42,567 nt of DNA, from assembly GCA_049653745.1 (NCBI GenBank), contig JBASGW010000069.1, forward strand, positions 1 through 42,567, written 5' to 3'. Below the pieces are notes generated by a model that did not search any database, had not been told where the DNA came from, and saw nothing but the letters and a program-made list of their open reading frames with translations. Below, piece after piece: positions 31,101 to 38,462 of the stretch. Each line of letters begins with the position of its first letter. Positions within the stretch are counted from its first letter, which is position 1. The position numbers and the translations under genes are program-made. The stretch comes from CANDYO01 sp049653745 (GTDB taxonomy: Bacteria > Pseudomonadota > Alphaproteobacteria > Rickettsiales > CANDYO01).

Positions 31101-32537
31101 AATTTTATCAGCAAAATCAACCTCTTCTTCTTTTTGTTCTGCTGCAGCAATAACCTCTTCATCAAAACTAGTTTGATATGTAATTTTTAATAGGCCAAAT
31201 TTATATAAATCTGCGATTTTACTATTATATTTAATTGAAATTCTATTTATAAATTCACCACTCATGAATCTATCTTGTTTTATTGATTCATAGGCTACTT
31301 CTTTTAATATTTTAAACTCATTGAGCTCCATCACCATTTTTTCTGTGATTTCTCTAAATTTAAGATCTGTAGTCTTACTTATGAATCTTTTTCCCACTAA
31401 TAGCATCAGTTCTGCGTATAGTTCATCCTCTCTAAAATTTTGTGCAAATCTAACTCTTACAGCAGGGTCTGAAATTAACAAACATAGTATAGCCGCATTA
31501 ATTGGGTTAGAGATTAAAGACATCACTGAAGGGTTTATCAAAAATTTATCTAGTAATTCTTCCACTTCTATATAATAATTATCAATAGCTGTAAGAATAT
31601 TAGCTTTATTCATTTCACCTTCCATAGGTGGAATCCTTTTAAGCTGAATAAAAAGTTCACGTAACTCTGGATCTTTACTTTTAGAAAAATGAAGCAGCAT
31701 CGACTTATCTATAACTGGAGAATCTTCTACAGAATTAAAAAATTTCTTTAATTCTTTTTTTAGTTGTTTATGTTGTATGGCAAAATATTGTTTGGTATAT
31801 TTTTCTATACCTTGATCGTTGTAGCCACTTGATTCAAGCTTACGATCAAACTCATTTTCTGTTATAGTTGTTAAGCTGTTAGGTCTGGCAGTCATAACAA
31901 CATATTTAAATGAAAATGCCTCTTTAATAACATCTTTAACTATGCCTGGTTCATCTACTAAATGGCTAACATCTTCTGCATTATCAAATAGGAATAATAT
32001 TTTGTCTCTACAGCTTGGGTCACTCAAGTTATCTCTTATTTCATTAAGAGTCATTCTTTCTCTAGGAGCCACCATAGATTGGTCTAATGCATAATGAATA
32101 AAACATGCCAACGGATAAGTTTCTATTGGTATATCATGATTTTCATCTTGTTGAGTATATTTAGCTTGTTCTATCCAATTTTTATTAGCCAATGATTTTA
32201 ATTTAACTTTATAGACATAATCAAAAGCTACATCATCATTATTACCTGGGTTAAATATTTCACCAATGGACCATAAGTAAGCTATAATTGTATGTATACT
32301 ACTTTTTCCAGTTCCTGTATTACCAATGATTTCAATTTTTCCTGGATGCAGCCCCCCTTTTTCAGTGGGTGCAAAAATATTTCTGATATCTGTTGCAACT
32401 TTTTCACCAAAATCTCCAATAATAGTAAGCTGTTGAGGCACATAGTCTTTTACCTTAAGCGTGGGGAACGACTCATCATCTATTATTTTAGGTAAAGAAT
32501 CTTGTTTGTTATATATATTTTGGAGTTTTTTTGTCAT
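25185..32537 (-). CDS. Giant NACHT-type STAND NTPase with helical-repeat body and shared C-terminal tail module
   Basis: A 2450-residue protein. The NTPase is N-terminal: Walker A IGNTGTGKSS (71-80), Walker B KILFLFDNAEDV (179-190) and the NACHT-like sensor segment KYVVMTARPNS (211-221). From about 640 to 1500 lie many HEAT/ARM-like helical repeats. Residues ~1550-1800 are a mixed region with no family I recognise. A Gly/Ala-rich hydrophobic segment (AAGTAGNLLIAVSAHASVLG) follows. The last module (2313-2450) matches the end of the HEPN-motif protein: FYQYIHNSLANNH, DLSEKLEKWLD, a Gly/Ser linker (GPEGSGGSSGEG) and a tail SDEGVFVGNSNAMHDM. NACHT proteins act as switch-like sensors in eukaryotic immunity and in bacterial phage defence. 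Here the role could be defence or host manipulation; the sequence does not decide. The ribosome site is weak. There is no frameshift over 7.3 kb, so the gene is maintained. Confidence 0.72.
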   Translation of the reverse strand: MTKKLQNIYNKQDSLPKIIDDESFPTLKVKDYVPQQLTIIGDFGEKVATDIRNIFAPTEKGGLHPGKIEIIGNTGTGKSSIHTIIAYLWSIGEIFNPGNNDDVAFDYVYKVKLKSLANKNWIEQAKYTQQDENHDIPIETYPLACFIHYALDQSMVAPRERMTLNEIRDNLSDPSCRDKILFLFDNAEDVSHLVDEPGIVKDVIKEAFSFKYVVMTARPNSLTTITENEFDRKLESSGYNDQGIEKYTKQYFAIQHKQLKKELKKFFNSVEDSPVIDKSMLLHFSKSKDPELRELFIQLKRIPPMEGEMNKANILTAIDNYYIEVEELLDKFLINPSVMSLISNPINAAILCLLISDPAVRVRFAQNFREDELYAELMLLVGKRFISKTTDLKFREITEKMVMELNEFKILKEVAYESIKQDRFMSGEFINRISIKYNSKIADLYKFGLLKITYQTSFDEEVIAAAEQKEEEVDFADKINDSGDLIKQNHKFINVGFIEYLGAVVLLEKLRSDQEAEYKEAAQIIADNRNDPKYLELLEFIAGMMSNGENQSEITITRFWEAVSCNIDGVLEFGMDRKVTLLMNLLVKTKIDSRIPNLNEMIEFIDNFIMQDFSRYKHLIEESGYLSKRMEKHIWEALEKNIHNTESFSKSFLTKSFTLTDDTELAPLQPNINEIIEISGMFLNRFDNGKLFDILMQYLEHSQDLETIKLSMNVIGKIIKSSGIKLYPQNTEELLLHIGRFVDNDILKSNAIKVLESLIYINRGSEEEIAIILRKLIPLIKTDINNEDLCNLIGETAYIGGSLTLEIALRDLMQIIQEINTAPQKSPSSTLSAKQRAITENKIFSEEVRHAVIQVIYKILAQEAKALEQATSSGVDPYPASFLFVKEIKDLLHDEHTRDDAAYIISQISLTSGIEMQKLTLGIISASLDDSNLQQSIIVIMNSVLNNKTKMDPEFLNLILEKLVNLIVNPGSLNIEDIIEVISKVITVADDITTISLELRKDILTNLIKIADHYSHAYSVIGRLALSGDAEMLKSSFDELLPWFEIKKIQSIDFIETAMENLTSGVIPADIASVFLVKLIPFLYAGDSRVAKSIANIALSDEILVLLASGLNEGGQIVAKHGIADSPLPSVLEFIAENLVKLTKNEDVGKKDKAISAIQIIIEKTPAMKSILYPKLVEYFNANPSDAVIMLIGKMGEAIDNDNYKARIDDFITKLDRGSCNKIIISEAIANMTKINANARMIILEQFLNDHSSSRVISTISHAISKVVGSVEVNVEIVESIFKKIITLLPNSNLVKAKVAHINTGAIHAIGKLLEKLDNIDLITEDSFRILMLSLSNKKISFAAMHAVNQILSRQELIEKLRVKIDQKLTSEEQNEKVFTQIFNKLKEVLDRYLPASMMGKVAAFVSVSEKLSAKDPEIILTLETITSLVKLCSMKHIIILLKDKHPSIHKIILNVLMEKLTASLTASTNHESDGSNFIWQEEAENMLSILKYDATEKGSNTKKLHNLAHKNLQKHVKYIETPSKDYDSNLEWIMKHFNDLLSKDASYMFMRLVIHKILSDEIITSVESNIISACIKSGLTVTITTRPDVDANGEYYRVNFDGQDYRLRGEDNINHIEEIAQAALHNKDPIAMQYIEYKALFTNTGKTIKQAATDIPCNSLLNDEYTLSSDSWVVSFLYKSDHLRSSPTEVYIFAEQKRLGDYYGCKFKVTSGGRISSTIYRKHPMDLVTYHTREEIFSSMEYTETKVRYFGSIFTLKPSDGVTFDLSSPNNVVIDSTSPTIRSFSASVDALAHSPRAVMRSINRQESSTEARLLWKFLKGDNVLHSKLKEVKITGNWAQDKTTFTEFDRAYLLLEHNRRDSIDIDYKDALQSLNLPVLTKIIEKEKLSAKAQDERVIIESDIYKESLYIKLIEMLNAAYIASGAISSGRVKNQEHGAAGTAGNLLIAVSAHASVLGPVLSIIGAIFNKIDADDQAVNIENYTSFGRDPVTMAEIAEIIARKIVLKIAKHNLIIQADKSGIFLDFVDDALGVVDRGIAGNIVNICGNVFRAIKGAVNSSDNINPEEIKAAAEKKKGEDHAEVIAAYIMKEIYAGKHNIGGIINMAKARAKHVYKAAEKHFSHTNNPQDLSSSSLDANDQVVSESDIKVGGVADNHPDAPQHRHSWVRDHCTIMKVLTEPTIFDGPEYQRILKLPVSERSEAAKAFMERNFPENKDNCSINHSKEITDKSFLLRDNEGRNLLQKVSELYGAENLLKMIELGRDQEIAEQILVAVRLRGAEEILELFFGSNIEFAVENIEKIISVDKDSSVNGGFYQYIHNSLANNHYTKAAKSTLKAISDLSEKLEKWLDRGESGNKVTAAMLILENLIEIVGSGQKQIPTYRPPYYDPGDDYGPEGSGGSSGEGRNSSNPEINNIDYINILPSMLIYNGTYNATSDEGVFVGNSNAMHDM

Positions 32538-32921
32538 AAATTATAGCTCTATTATTATAGCATTGAAGGCAACAAAGTTTATTAGAAGGAAGTATATTCA
32601 ATTATTAATAGAAACCAAGTATTTTTATTTTATTAAGTATTTTTTGCTTACATTACAATATTAATAAAATATTTTATATTTAGAGATGTCAAAGTTATTC
32701 TTGACATAATTAAATCTATTATTTACAGTGGCCAAAATCATATTAATTTATATTTATAAGAATATTATGTTAGTAACTACCCTAGTTACATTATTAAAGT
32801 CATCACGAAAGGGCCTTCCCAGGGCAGCTTAATCTATTCTCACATCCTTATTTTACTTAATTTGCATTTTCTAATGCATTAGTTTATATTTTTAAATATT
32901 TTATAATTACAGGTTATTATC
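32538..32921. other. Divergent intergenic region, permease leader
   Basis: A 384-base AT-rich region between divergent genes. A consensus-like TTGACA stands at 32701-32706 but has no good -10 at the right distance. A perfect dyad, GTAACT-ACCCT-AGTTAC, lies at 32773-32789 and could be an operator. A short GC-rich patch (AAAGGGCCTTCCCAGGGC, about 32810-32827) has no clear function. No gene was seen. Confidence 0.4.
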
Positions 32922-34217
32922 ATGAATAATAGAATTGGTTTCTGGTCGGTTTTGGCGCTAGTTGTTGGCAGCCAGATAGGCTCAGGTGTGTTTATGTTAC
33001 CAGCAAGCTTGGCTTCATTTGGGGCCTATAGTATTGCCGGTTGGATTGCTTCAGCTATTGGAGCAATCTCTTTAGCAATGGTTTTTGCTTCACTTTGTGC
33101 ACGTTTTCCTAAAACAGGTGGACCGCATGTTTATATTGAGCAATTTTTTGGAAGAAATTTAGCTTTTTTTGTTGGCTGGACTTATTGGGTGGTATCTTGG
33201 ATTAGCACTACTGCAGTTGTGGTGGCTGCGGTGGGATATTTATCTCCATTTATTGGCGAACAAAGCCCCATGGTTTATCTTACACTTGAGATATTATTAT
33301 TATTATCAATTGGAGGCTTAAATCTTTTTGGAGTTAGCGTTGCTGGAAGAGCTGAAACTGTTTTTACATTACTAAAATTTGTACCATTATTTATAGTTCC
33401 AATAGTAGCTATTTGGCAATTTGATATTAGTAATTTTCAAATTAGCGAAACTATAATGCTGCAAAAATCTTCAACAAGCATTGCTCAAGCAGCTTTACTA
33501 ACTTTATGGGGATTTGTTGGATTAGAATCTGCCACTACACCGGCAGGATCTGTAGAAAATCCATCCAAAACAATTCCAAGAGCATTAATTGTTGGAACAA
33601 GTATTGTGGCGCTAATTTATATTTTTAATAGCATTGCAATTATGGGATTAATTCCTGGAAATGAGCTAGCAAATTCAAATGCTCCTTATGCTAGCGCTGC
33701 TCAGCATATTTTTGGAGGTAATTGGTATTTATGGATTTCAATTGCTGCATCAATAGTTTGTATAGGCACCTTAAATGCATGGGTATTAACTTCAGGACAA
33801 ATTTCTTTAGGCCTTGCAGAAGATAAAATGATGCCAGAACTCTTTGCTCAGCGCAATAAAAACAACGCACCTTACGCTAGTATTATTTGCAGCTGTTTAG
33901 GAATTGTCCCATTGTTAGTTTTAACTGCTAATAAAAATATAGCTGGGCAAGTTGCTGCAGTTATAGATTTTTCAGTTACTTCATTTCTATTTATATATTT
34001 ATTATGTAGTGTTGCTAACTTAATTTTAAATTGGCAAAAAGATAGAAAACTAACTGGTATAATTAACAGCCTATTTTCTATAATTTTTTGTAGTTGGGTT
34101 ATATCCGAAACTTCACTTAATGTTATCTTAATTAGCAGCTTATTTACTCTAAGTGGAATTCCATTATATTTCTTCTGGTTTAGAAGAAATATCCTAATCT
34201 CAGAGCAAGGAGAATAA
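32922..34217 (+). CDS. APC-family amino acid permease/antiporter
   Basis: A 431-residue, very hydrophobic protein with about 12 membrane helices. The first helix has the APC substrate-site motif GSQIGSGVFMLPASLASFG (broken helix TM1). TM6 carries LTLWGFVGLESATTPAGSV, which is typical of the basic amino acid/polyamine antiporter branch (AdiC, PotE, CadB). Rickettsiales relatives are often annotated PotE, but the substrate cannot be read from the sequence. The threonine aldolase gene begins 2 bases after its stop, so the two form an operon. That context suggests import of, or exchange for, an amino acid such as threonine or serine, used to make glycine. This is inference. Confidence 0.82.
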   Translation: MNNRIGFWSVLALVVGSQIGSGVFMLPASLASFGAYSIAGWIASAIGAISLAMVFASLCARFPKTGGPHVYIEQFFGRNLAFFVGWTYWVVSWISTTAVVVAAVGYLSPFIGEQSPMVYLTLEILLLLSIGGLNLFGVSVAGRAETVFTLLKFVPLFIVPIVAIWQFDISNFQISETIMLQKSSTSIAQAALLTLWGFVGLESATTPAGSVENPSKTIPRALIVGTSIVALIYIFNSIAIMGLIPGNELANSNAPYASAAQHIFGGNWYLWISIAASIVCIGTLNAWVLTSGQISLGLAEDKMMPELFAQRNKNNAPYASIICSCLGIVPLLVLTANKNIAGQVAAVIDFSVTSFLFIYLLCSVANLILNWQKDRKLTGIINSLFSIIFCSWVISETSLNVILISSLFTLSGIPLYFFWFRRNILISEQGE

Positions 34218-34219
34218 AC

Positions 34220-35260
34220 ATGGATTTTAAAAGCGATAATATAGTGGGAGTCCATCCCACTATTATAGAGGCAATAATTAATGCTAATACTGGGGTTGAA
34301 GCTTCTTACGGCAATGATAGTTATACAGCTTTACTCAAAGAGAAATTATCTGAAATTTTTGAAACTGAAGTTTCTATTTACCTAACTAGCACAGGAACCG
34401 CTGCTAATGGCCTGGCTTTATCTACTATAACGCCAGTACATGGCATGATTTATAGCCATGCCAACGCACATGTTAATACTGATGAATGCGGTGCACCTGA
34501 GCTATTTACTAGTGGTGCAAAAATAGTTCCTTTATCTGGAGATAATTATAAAATTGATTGTAATCACTTAAAACAGCATATAGAAAGTTCACTATCTATG
34601 CGTCCCCATGCTAGTAAGCCTGGATGCATTACTTTAAGTCAAGCAACTGAGTGCGGAACAATCTATAGTTTAGAAGAATTAAGAGCAATTGCTGATATAG
34701 CAAAATATTACGATCTACCTATACATATGGATGGAGCAAGATTTGCTAACAGCCTTATAACCTTAAAATGCACTCCAGCTGAAGCTACCTGGAAATCTGG
34801 TGTTGACGTACTTAGCTTTGGAGCCACAAAAAATGGTGCCCTTGCTGCAGAGGTAGTGATATTTTTTAATCAAAAATATAATCAAGACGCTGATTATAAA
34901 CAAAAAAGAGCCGGACAATTAATCTCTAAAATGAGATTTTTCTCTTGCCAATTTTTAGCTTATTTTGAAAATGATCTATGGCTTAAAAACGCCACTCATG
35001 CAAATTCTATGGCTATAAATTTAGCGAACATATTTATAAAATATGGACTTGAATTAGAATATAAAGTAGAAGCAAATGAATTATTTGTAAGAATGCCGGC
35101 AAAACTTGCTCTATATTTACAGCAAAATTCTGGTAGCTTTTATGAATGGGAAAAACCTAATGATCAGGGTAATGGCTTATATAGATTTGTTACTTCTTGT
35201 TTTACTAGTGGAGAAAATCTATCAAAATTAGAAGAATATTTAAAACTATATCAAGCGTAA
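34220..35260 (+). CDS. ltaE: Low-specificity threonine aldolase (PLP-dependent)
   Basis: A 346-residue protein of the fold-type I PLP family. The PLP lysine is K204 in LSFGATKNGALAAE; the cofactor-binding Asp is D171 in PIHMDGARFANSL; SHANAHVNTDECGAPEL (79-95) supplies the His that stacks on the ring. YLTSTGTAANGLAL is the phosphate-binding segment. The family cleaves L-threonine or allo-threonine to glycine and acetaldehyde; some members act as beta-eliminating lyases. Length is normal (about 340). It is tightly linked behind the permease gene. In a reduced genome it may be a glycine source. Confidence 0.87.
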   Translation: MDFKSDNIVGVHPTIIEAIINANTGVEASYGNDSYTALLKEKLSEIFETEVSIYLTSTGTAANGLALSTITPVHGMIYSHANAHVNTDECGAPELFTSGAKIVPLSGDNYKIDCNHLKQHIESSLSMRPHASKPGCITLSQATECGTIYSLEELRAIADIAKYYDLPIHMDGARFANSLITLKCTPAEATWKSGVDVLSFGATKNGALAAEVVIFFNQKYNQDADYKQKRAGQLISKMRFFSCQFLAYFENDLWLKNATHANSMAINLANIFIKYGLELEYKVEANELFVRMPAKLALYLQQNSGSFYEWEKPNDQGNGLYRFVTSCFTSGENLSKLEEYLKLYQA

Positions 35261-35316
35261 TTCTAACTATAACTAGTTTGATTATTATATCTATTTAATA
35301 ACACTAAAATTTTAAA

Positions 35317-35351
35317 AAGTCTTTCTACTAATTTACACTGTGGAAAGACTT
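35317..35351 (+). terminator. Hairpin after ltaE
   Basis: AAGTCTTTC pairs with GAAAGACTT (9 bp, extendable to about 12 with one G-U) around an ~11-17 base loop, 57 bases after the ltaE stop. A weak A/T run follows. It probably separates the permease-ltaE operon from rpsB-tsf. Confidence 0.6.
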
Positions 35352-35412
35352 ATAACTACTATTACTAGATACAAATAAACCTAGAGCTATCTGACTATCA
35401 TCATTAGTCAAT

Positions 35413-35442
35413 TGTAATTTGACAAATTGGTTAAACTATATT
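35413..35442 (+). promoter_or_regulatory. Candidate promoter of rpsB-tsf
   Basis: TTGTAA (35413-35418), an 18-base gap and TATATT (35437-35442) make a fair sigma-70-type pair; an overlapping TTGACA stands at 35419-35424. The leader of about 130 bases that follows contains a GAACAT...ATGTTC inverted repeat (about 35513-35555). In other bacteria S2 represses its own operon through the leader; whether it does here is unknown. Confidence 0.35.
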
Positions 35443-35573
35443 ACTTTAGCCTTCTAATACTTAATTATCTAAGTATATTTTAGCCCATGAAATTTTTTAA
35501 AGTGTCAACTTTTGAACATAGTTGATAATGTTTTATGGATGTTCATAAACTTTAAACCGGAGTCTTAAAAAAG

Positions 35574-36515
35574 ATGTTAAGAAAACTTCCTTCTATTACA
35601 ATTAGCGAACTTATTGAATCAGGTGTGCATTTTGGTCATAAGACCATGCGTTGGAATCCTAAAATGAGTTCATATCTTTATGGCATTAAAGACGATGTAC
35701 ATATTATTGACTTACAACAAACTTTACCTCTTTTACACTCAGCATTAGAAAAAATTTATGATGTAGCCAGAAATAACGGTCGTGTTCTTTTTGTAGGCAC
35801 AAAAATGCAAGCTTCAGAAGTTATTGCAGAATCAGCTAAAAGATGTGGACAATATTATGTTAATCACCGTTGGTTAGGTGGAATGTTAACTAATTGGTCA
35901 ACAATTAATCGCTCAATTAAAAAACTTTACGACCTAGAAAAATTAATCTCTGATGCAGATTTAGAAGAAGCAGCAATAGAAGGATCAGCAAAACCAAAAT
36001 TCAATAAAAAAGAAAGATTAGAAATTACTCGTAGTATTGAGAAATTAGAAAAATCACTTGGTGGAATTCGTGAAATGGGTGGTATACCTGATTTATTATT
36101 CGTGATTGATACCAACATGGAAGATATAGCTCTAAAAGAAGCTAGAAAACTGAATATTCCTGTTGTTGCAATTTTAGATAGTAATTCTAACCCAGATGAT
36201 ATTGATTATCCTGTTCCTGGTAACGACGATGCAACAAGAGCAATAAAATTATATTGCCGTTTAGTTTCTGATACTATTTTATATGGAATGCAAGAGTCTT
36301 TAATTGCTTCAGGTGTTGATTTAGGTGCAGTAGCAGATCTTTCAGAAATTGTTAAGATTAATGCAAATATTGAACAAGAAAATGAAATCAAAAAGAAAGA
36401 ATTTAAGAAAAAAGCTACTCATAAACCTGTAGACAGAAAAGAACATAAAGCTGAAGAAAAACCTAAAACTAAAGTTCAAGCTCCAGTAGCAAAAACTGAA
36501 AAAGCTAAAGAATAA
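35574..36515 (+). CDS. rpsB: 30S ribosomal protein S2
   Basis: A 313-residue protein. The S2 signatures are plain: ELIESGVHFGHKTMRWNPKM near the N-terminus, VLFVGTKMQASEVIAESAKR, then YVNHRWLGGMLTNWSTI, GGIPDLLFVIDTNMEDIAL and IPVVAILDSNSNPDDIDYPV. S2 sits at the head-body junction of the 30S subunit. Compared with the usual ~240 residues it has a C-terminal Lys/Glu/Ala-rich extension from about 265, probably disordered and seen in several alphaproteobacteria. GGAG upstream is the ribosome site. tsf follows after 43 bases in the classic order. Confidence 0.97.
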   Translation: MLRKLPSITISELIESGVHFGHKTMRWNPKMSSYLYGIKDDVHIIDLQQTLPLLHSALEKIYDVARNNGRVLFVGTKMQASEVIAESAKRCGQYYVNHRWLGGMLTNWSTINRSIKKLYDLEKLISDADLEEAAIEGSAKPKFNKKERLEITRSIEKLEKSLGGIREMGGIPDLLFVIDTNMEDIALKEARKLNIPVVAILDSNSNPDDIDYPVPGNDDATRAIKLYCRLVSDTILYGMQESLIASGVDLGAVADLSEIVKINANIEQENEIKKKEFKKKATHKPVDRKEHKAEEKPKTKVQAPVAKTEKAKE

Positions 36516-36558
36516 ACTTTATCAGCTGAATAATATAATTTAAGAATAGAGGTAAATA

Positions 36559-37482
36559 ATGGTTGAAATTACAGCAAGTTTAGTAAAAGAATTACGTGAA
36601 AAGTCAGGCGCAGGAATGATGGACTGTAAAAAAGCCCTAATTGAATGTGCTGGAGTTTTTGAAGATGCTGTGGATTGGTTAAGAAAGAAAGGCTTATCTG
36701 CTGCTGCAAAAAAATCTGGTCGTGAAGCTGCAGAAGGATTAGTTGCAATTGCATTAAAAGATAATAGCGCTGCAATTATTGAATTAAATGCCGAAACTGA
36801 TTTCGTTGCTCGTAACGATAAGTTCCAAGCTTTATCTCGCGCAGTTGCTATAATTGCTTTAAATAACAACGACAAAGATGTTGAAAATTTAAAAACAACT
36901 AAATATTCTGATTCTCAAAGCGTTGCTGACGCAATAGCTGATCATATTGCAATAATAGGCGAAAACATGAATTTACGTCGTGTAAACCATGTTAGCGTTT
37001 CAAATGGCGCAATTGCTTCATATATGCATAATGCAATTAGTGAAGGCTTAGGAAAAATTGGGGTATTAATTGCCTTAGAATCAACAGGTGATAAAGCAAA
37101 ATTATTAGATTTAGGTAAGCGCATTGCAATGCATATTGCTGCTGCTCGCCCTGAAAGTTTAGATACATCTTCTGTTTCTCCTGAAAGCTTAGAGCGTGAA
37201 AGAAATATTTTCGCTGATCAGGCTCGCGCTTCAGGTAAACCAGAAAATATTATTGAAAAAATGGTTGAAGGAAGAATTAAAAAATTCTATCAAGAAGTTG
37301 TTTTACTAGAACAAATATTTGTTATGGATAATAAAACTCCTATATCTCAAGTATTAGTTGAAGCAGCTAAAGAAATTGGCGCTCCTGTAACCATCAAAAG
37401 CTTTGTAAGATATGAACTTGGTGAAGGAATTGAAAGAACGCAATCAGACTTTGCTGCTGAAGTTGCTTCAATGGCTAAGTAA
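36559..37482 (+). CDS. tsf: Translation elongation factor Ts
   Basis: A 307-residue protein with the N-terminal EF-Ts signature VKELREKSGAGMMDCKKALI, the LRKKGLSAAAKKSGREAAEG segment, and the core motif IIELNAETDFVARNDKFQ that contacts EF-Tu. EF-Ts exchanges GDP for GTP on EF-Tu. Length is normal. AGAGG lies before the ATG. It is co-transcribed with rpsB and followed by a hairpin terminator. Confidence 0.97.
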   Translation: MVEITASLVKELREKSGAGMMDCKKALIECAGVFEDAVDWLRKKGLSAAAKKSGREAAEGLVAIALKDNSAAIIELNAETDFVARNDKFQALSRAVAIIALNNNDKDVENLKTTKYSDSQSVADAIADHIAIIGENMNLRRVNHVSVSNGAIASYMHNAISEGLGKIGVLIALESTGDKAKLLDLGKRIAMHIAAARPESLDTSSVSPESLERERNIFADQARASGKPENIIEKMVEGRIKKFYQEVVLLEQIFVMDNKTPISQVLVEAAKEIGAPVTIKSFVRYELGEGIERTQSDFAAEVASMAK

Positions 37483-37505
37483 TTATCTCTTCTAAAGAAC
37501 TAAAA

Positions 37506-37539
37506 CCTGACGGATAGTTATATTAAATTATCTGTCAGG
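37506..37539 (+). terminator. Terminator after tsf
   Basis: CCTGACGGATA pairs with TATCTGTCAGG (11 bp, one G-U) around a 12-base loop, 24 bases after the tsf stop, followed by the pyrimidine-rich CTCATTCTT. Confidence 0.75.
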
Positions 37540-37645
37540 CTCATTCTTATAAATTCCTCCCTTTATAAATAAATAATCCATTTTTTTCTTTACCTATTAT
37601 TAATTATTATTTGTTAGCATCTTTTATGAATAAAAGGAGTATCAA

Positions 37646-37957
37646 ATGTTAGATGATAGAAAGAATGCCTTCGAAGAAGAATTTATACTTGATGAAGAAC
37701 AAGAGTTTAAAGCTAAAGCTATGGCAAGCAAATTATTTGGCTTATGGGCTTGTGAAATAATGGGTATTAAAAAGGATAATATAGATAATTATATTAAATC
37801 TCTAATCAATTTAGCCATTAGAAACAAAGACCATCAACCTATTATTGATAAAGTTAAAAATGATTTATCCCAAGCAGGATTAAACTATGACAGCAAAAAA
37901 TTGAATCATATTTTTATTGAGCAGCTTGAAAAATGCCAGTACAACTTAAGTAATTAA
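37646..37957 (+). CDS. DUF1476 / ATP synthase inhibitor zeta-subunit family protein
   Basis: A 103-residue protein with the DUF1476 pattern: LDDRKNAFEEEFILDEEQEF at the start, then KAMASKLFGLWACEIMGI. In Paracoccus denitrificans the family member (zeta subunit) binds F1-ATPase and blocks ATP hydrolysis. The family is essentially alphaproteobacterial, which supports the placement of this genome. The inhibitory N-terminal region is present but its residues differ from Paracoccus, so inhibition should not be assumed. AAAGGAG before the ATG is a good ribosome site. It stands alone after the tsf terminator. Confidence 0.85.
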   Translation: MLDDRKNAFEEEFILDEEQEFKAKAMASKLFGLWACEIMGIKKDNIDNYIKSLINLAIRNKDHQPIIDKVKNDLSQAGLNYDSKKLNHIFIEQLEKCQYNLSN

Positions 37958-38030
37958 CCCGCCCCCCTTAATTCAAATATTTTAACATTTGCTTTAGGGG
38001 ATTTATTATATCTCATTTTTATTTTTTAAG

Positions 38031-38328
38031 GCATGGTCTTTGCAAGATATTTTAAAAAATCATCTTGGTTGTTTTAAACAAGCAATATTAAATGGCACTT
38101 AAGAATACTTCAACTTTATCAAGTAGAAGATATGGATTTACAATTAGATATAACTAAAACGAAACAATCACTGCTAGAGGAGACAGTTAAAAACCCAACT
38201 CTTACTTTAAAAGTTGATCAAAATGAGTATTTAAAAGCACTAACTCATCCATGCTAATCCAAAATGATACTCAAGCAGAACAAACTAAAGATGGCTCCGT
38301 ATTTATAAAAGGAGTCACCTCCCCATAG
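38031..38328 (+). pseudogene. Remnant of a small gene of unknown family
   Basis: Coding sense appears in pieces: AWSLQDILKNHLGCFKQAIL at about 38032-38100 up to a TAA; then in another frame LRILQLYQVEDMDLQLDITK and TLTLKVDQNEYLKALTHP up to a TAA near 38258; then in a third frame MLIQNDTQAEQTKDGSVFIK ending at the TAG at 38326-38328. Together this is about 95 residues with two frame changes. I do not recognise the family. A live small gene starting at the ATG at about 38132 is possible but less likely. Nothing else is seen in 37958-38400. Confidence 0.45.
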
Positions 38329-38400
38329 CCAAAGTTTGGGAATATTAAAATACAGTATAGAAGTAAAGTCTAAACTTTAATAAGATATAGACATAAAAAA

Positions 38401-38434
38401 AACTTCCCTCAACTCTTTAAAGCTAAGGGAAGTT
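38401..38434 (-). terminator. Rho-independent terminator of the coiled-coil gene
   Basis: Read on the minus strand, AACTTCCCT pairs with AGGGAAGTT (9 bp) and is followed by an uninterrupted T-run (TTTTTT), 28 bases after the stop of the minus-strand gene ending at 38463. This is the clearest intrinsic terminator in the window. Confidence 0.85.
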
Positions 38435-38462
38435 AATTTTATTTATATAGAATAAAATTATA

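Noticed and set aside
32701..32730. Promoter from TTGACA upstream of the permease gene
   Set aside because: No acceptable -10 hexamer is found 16-18 bases downstream, so it is not listed as a promoter.
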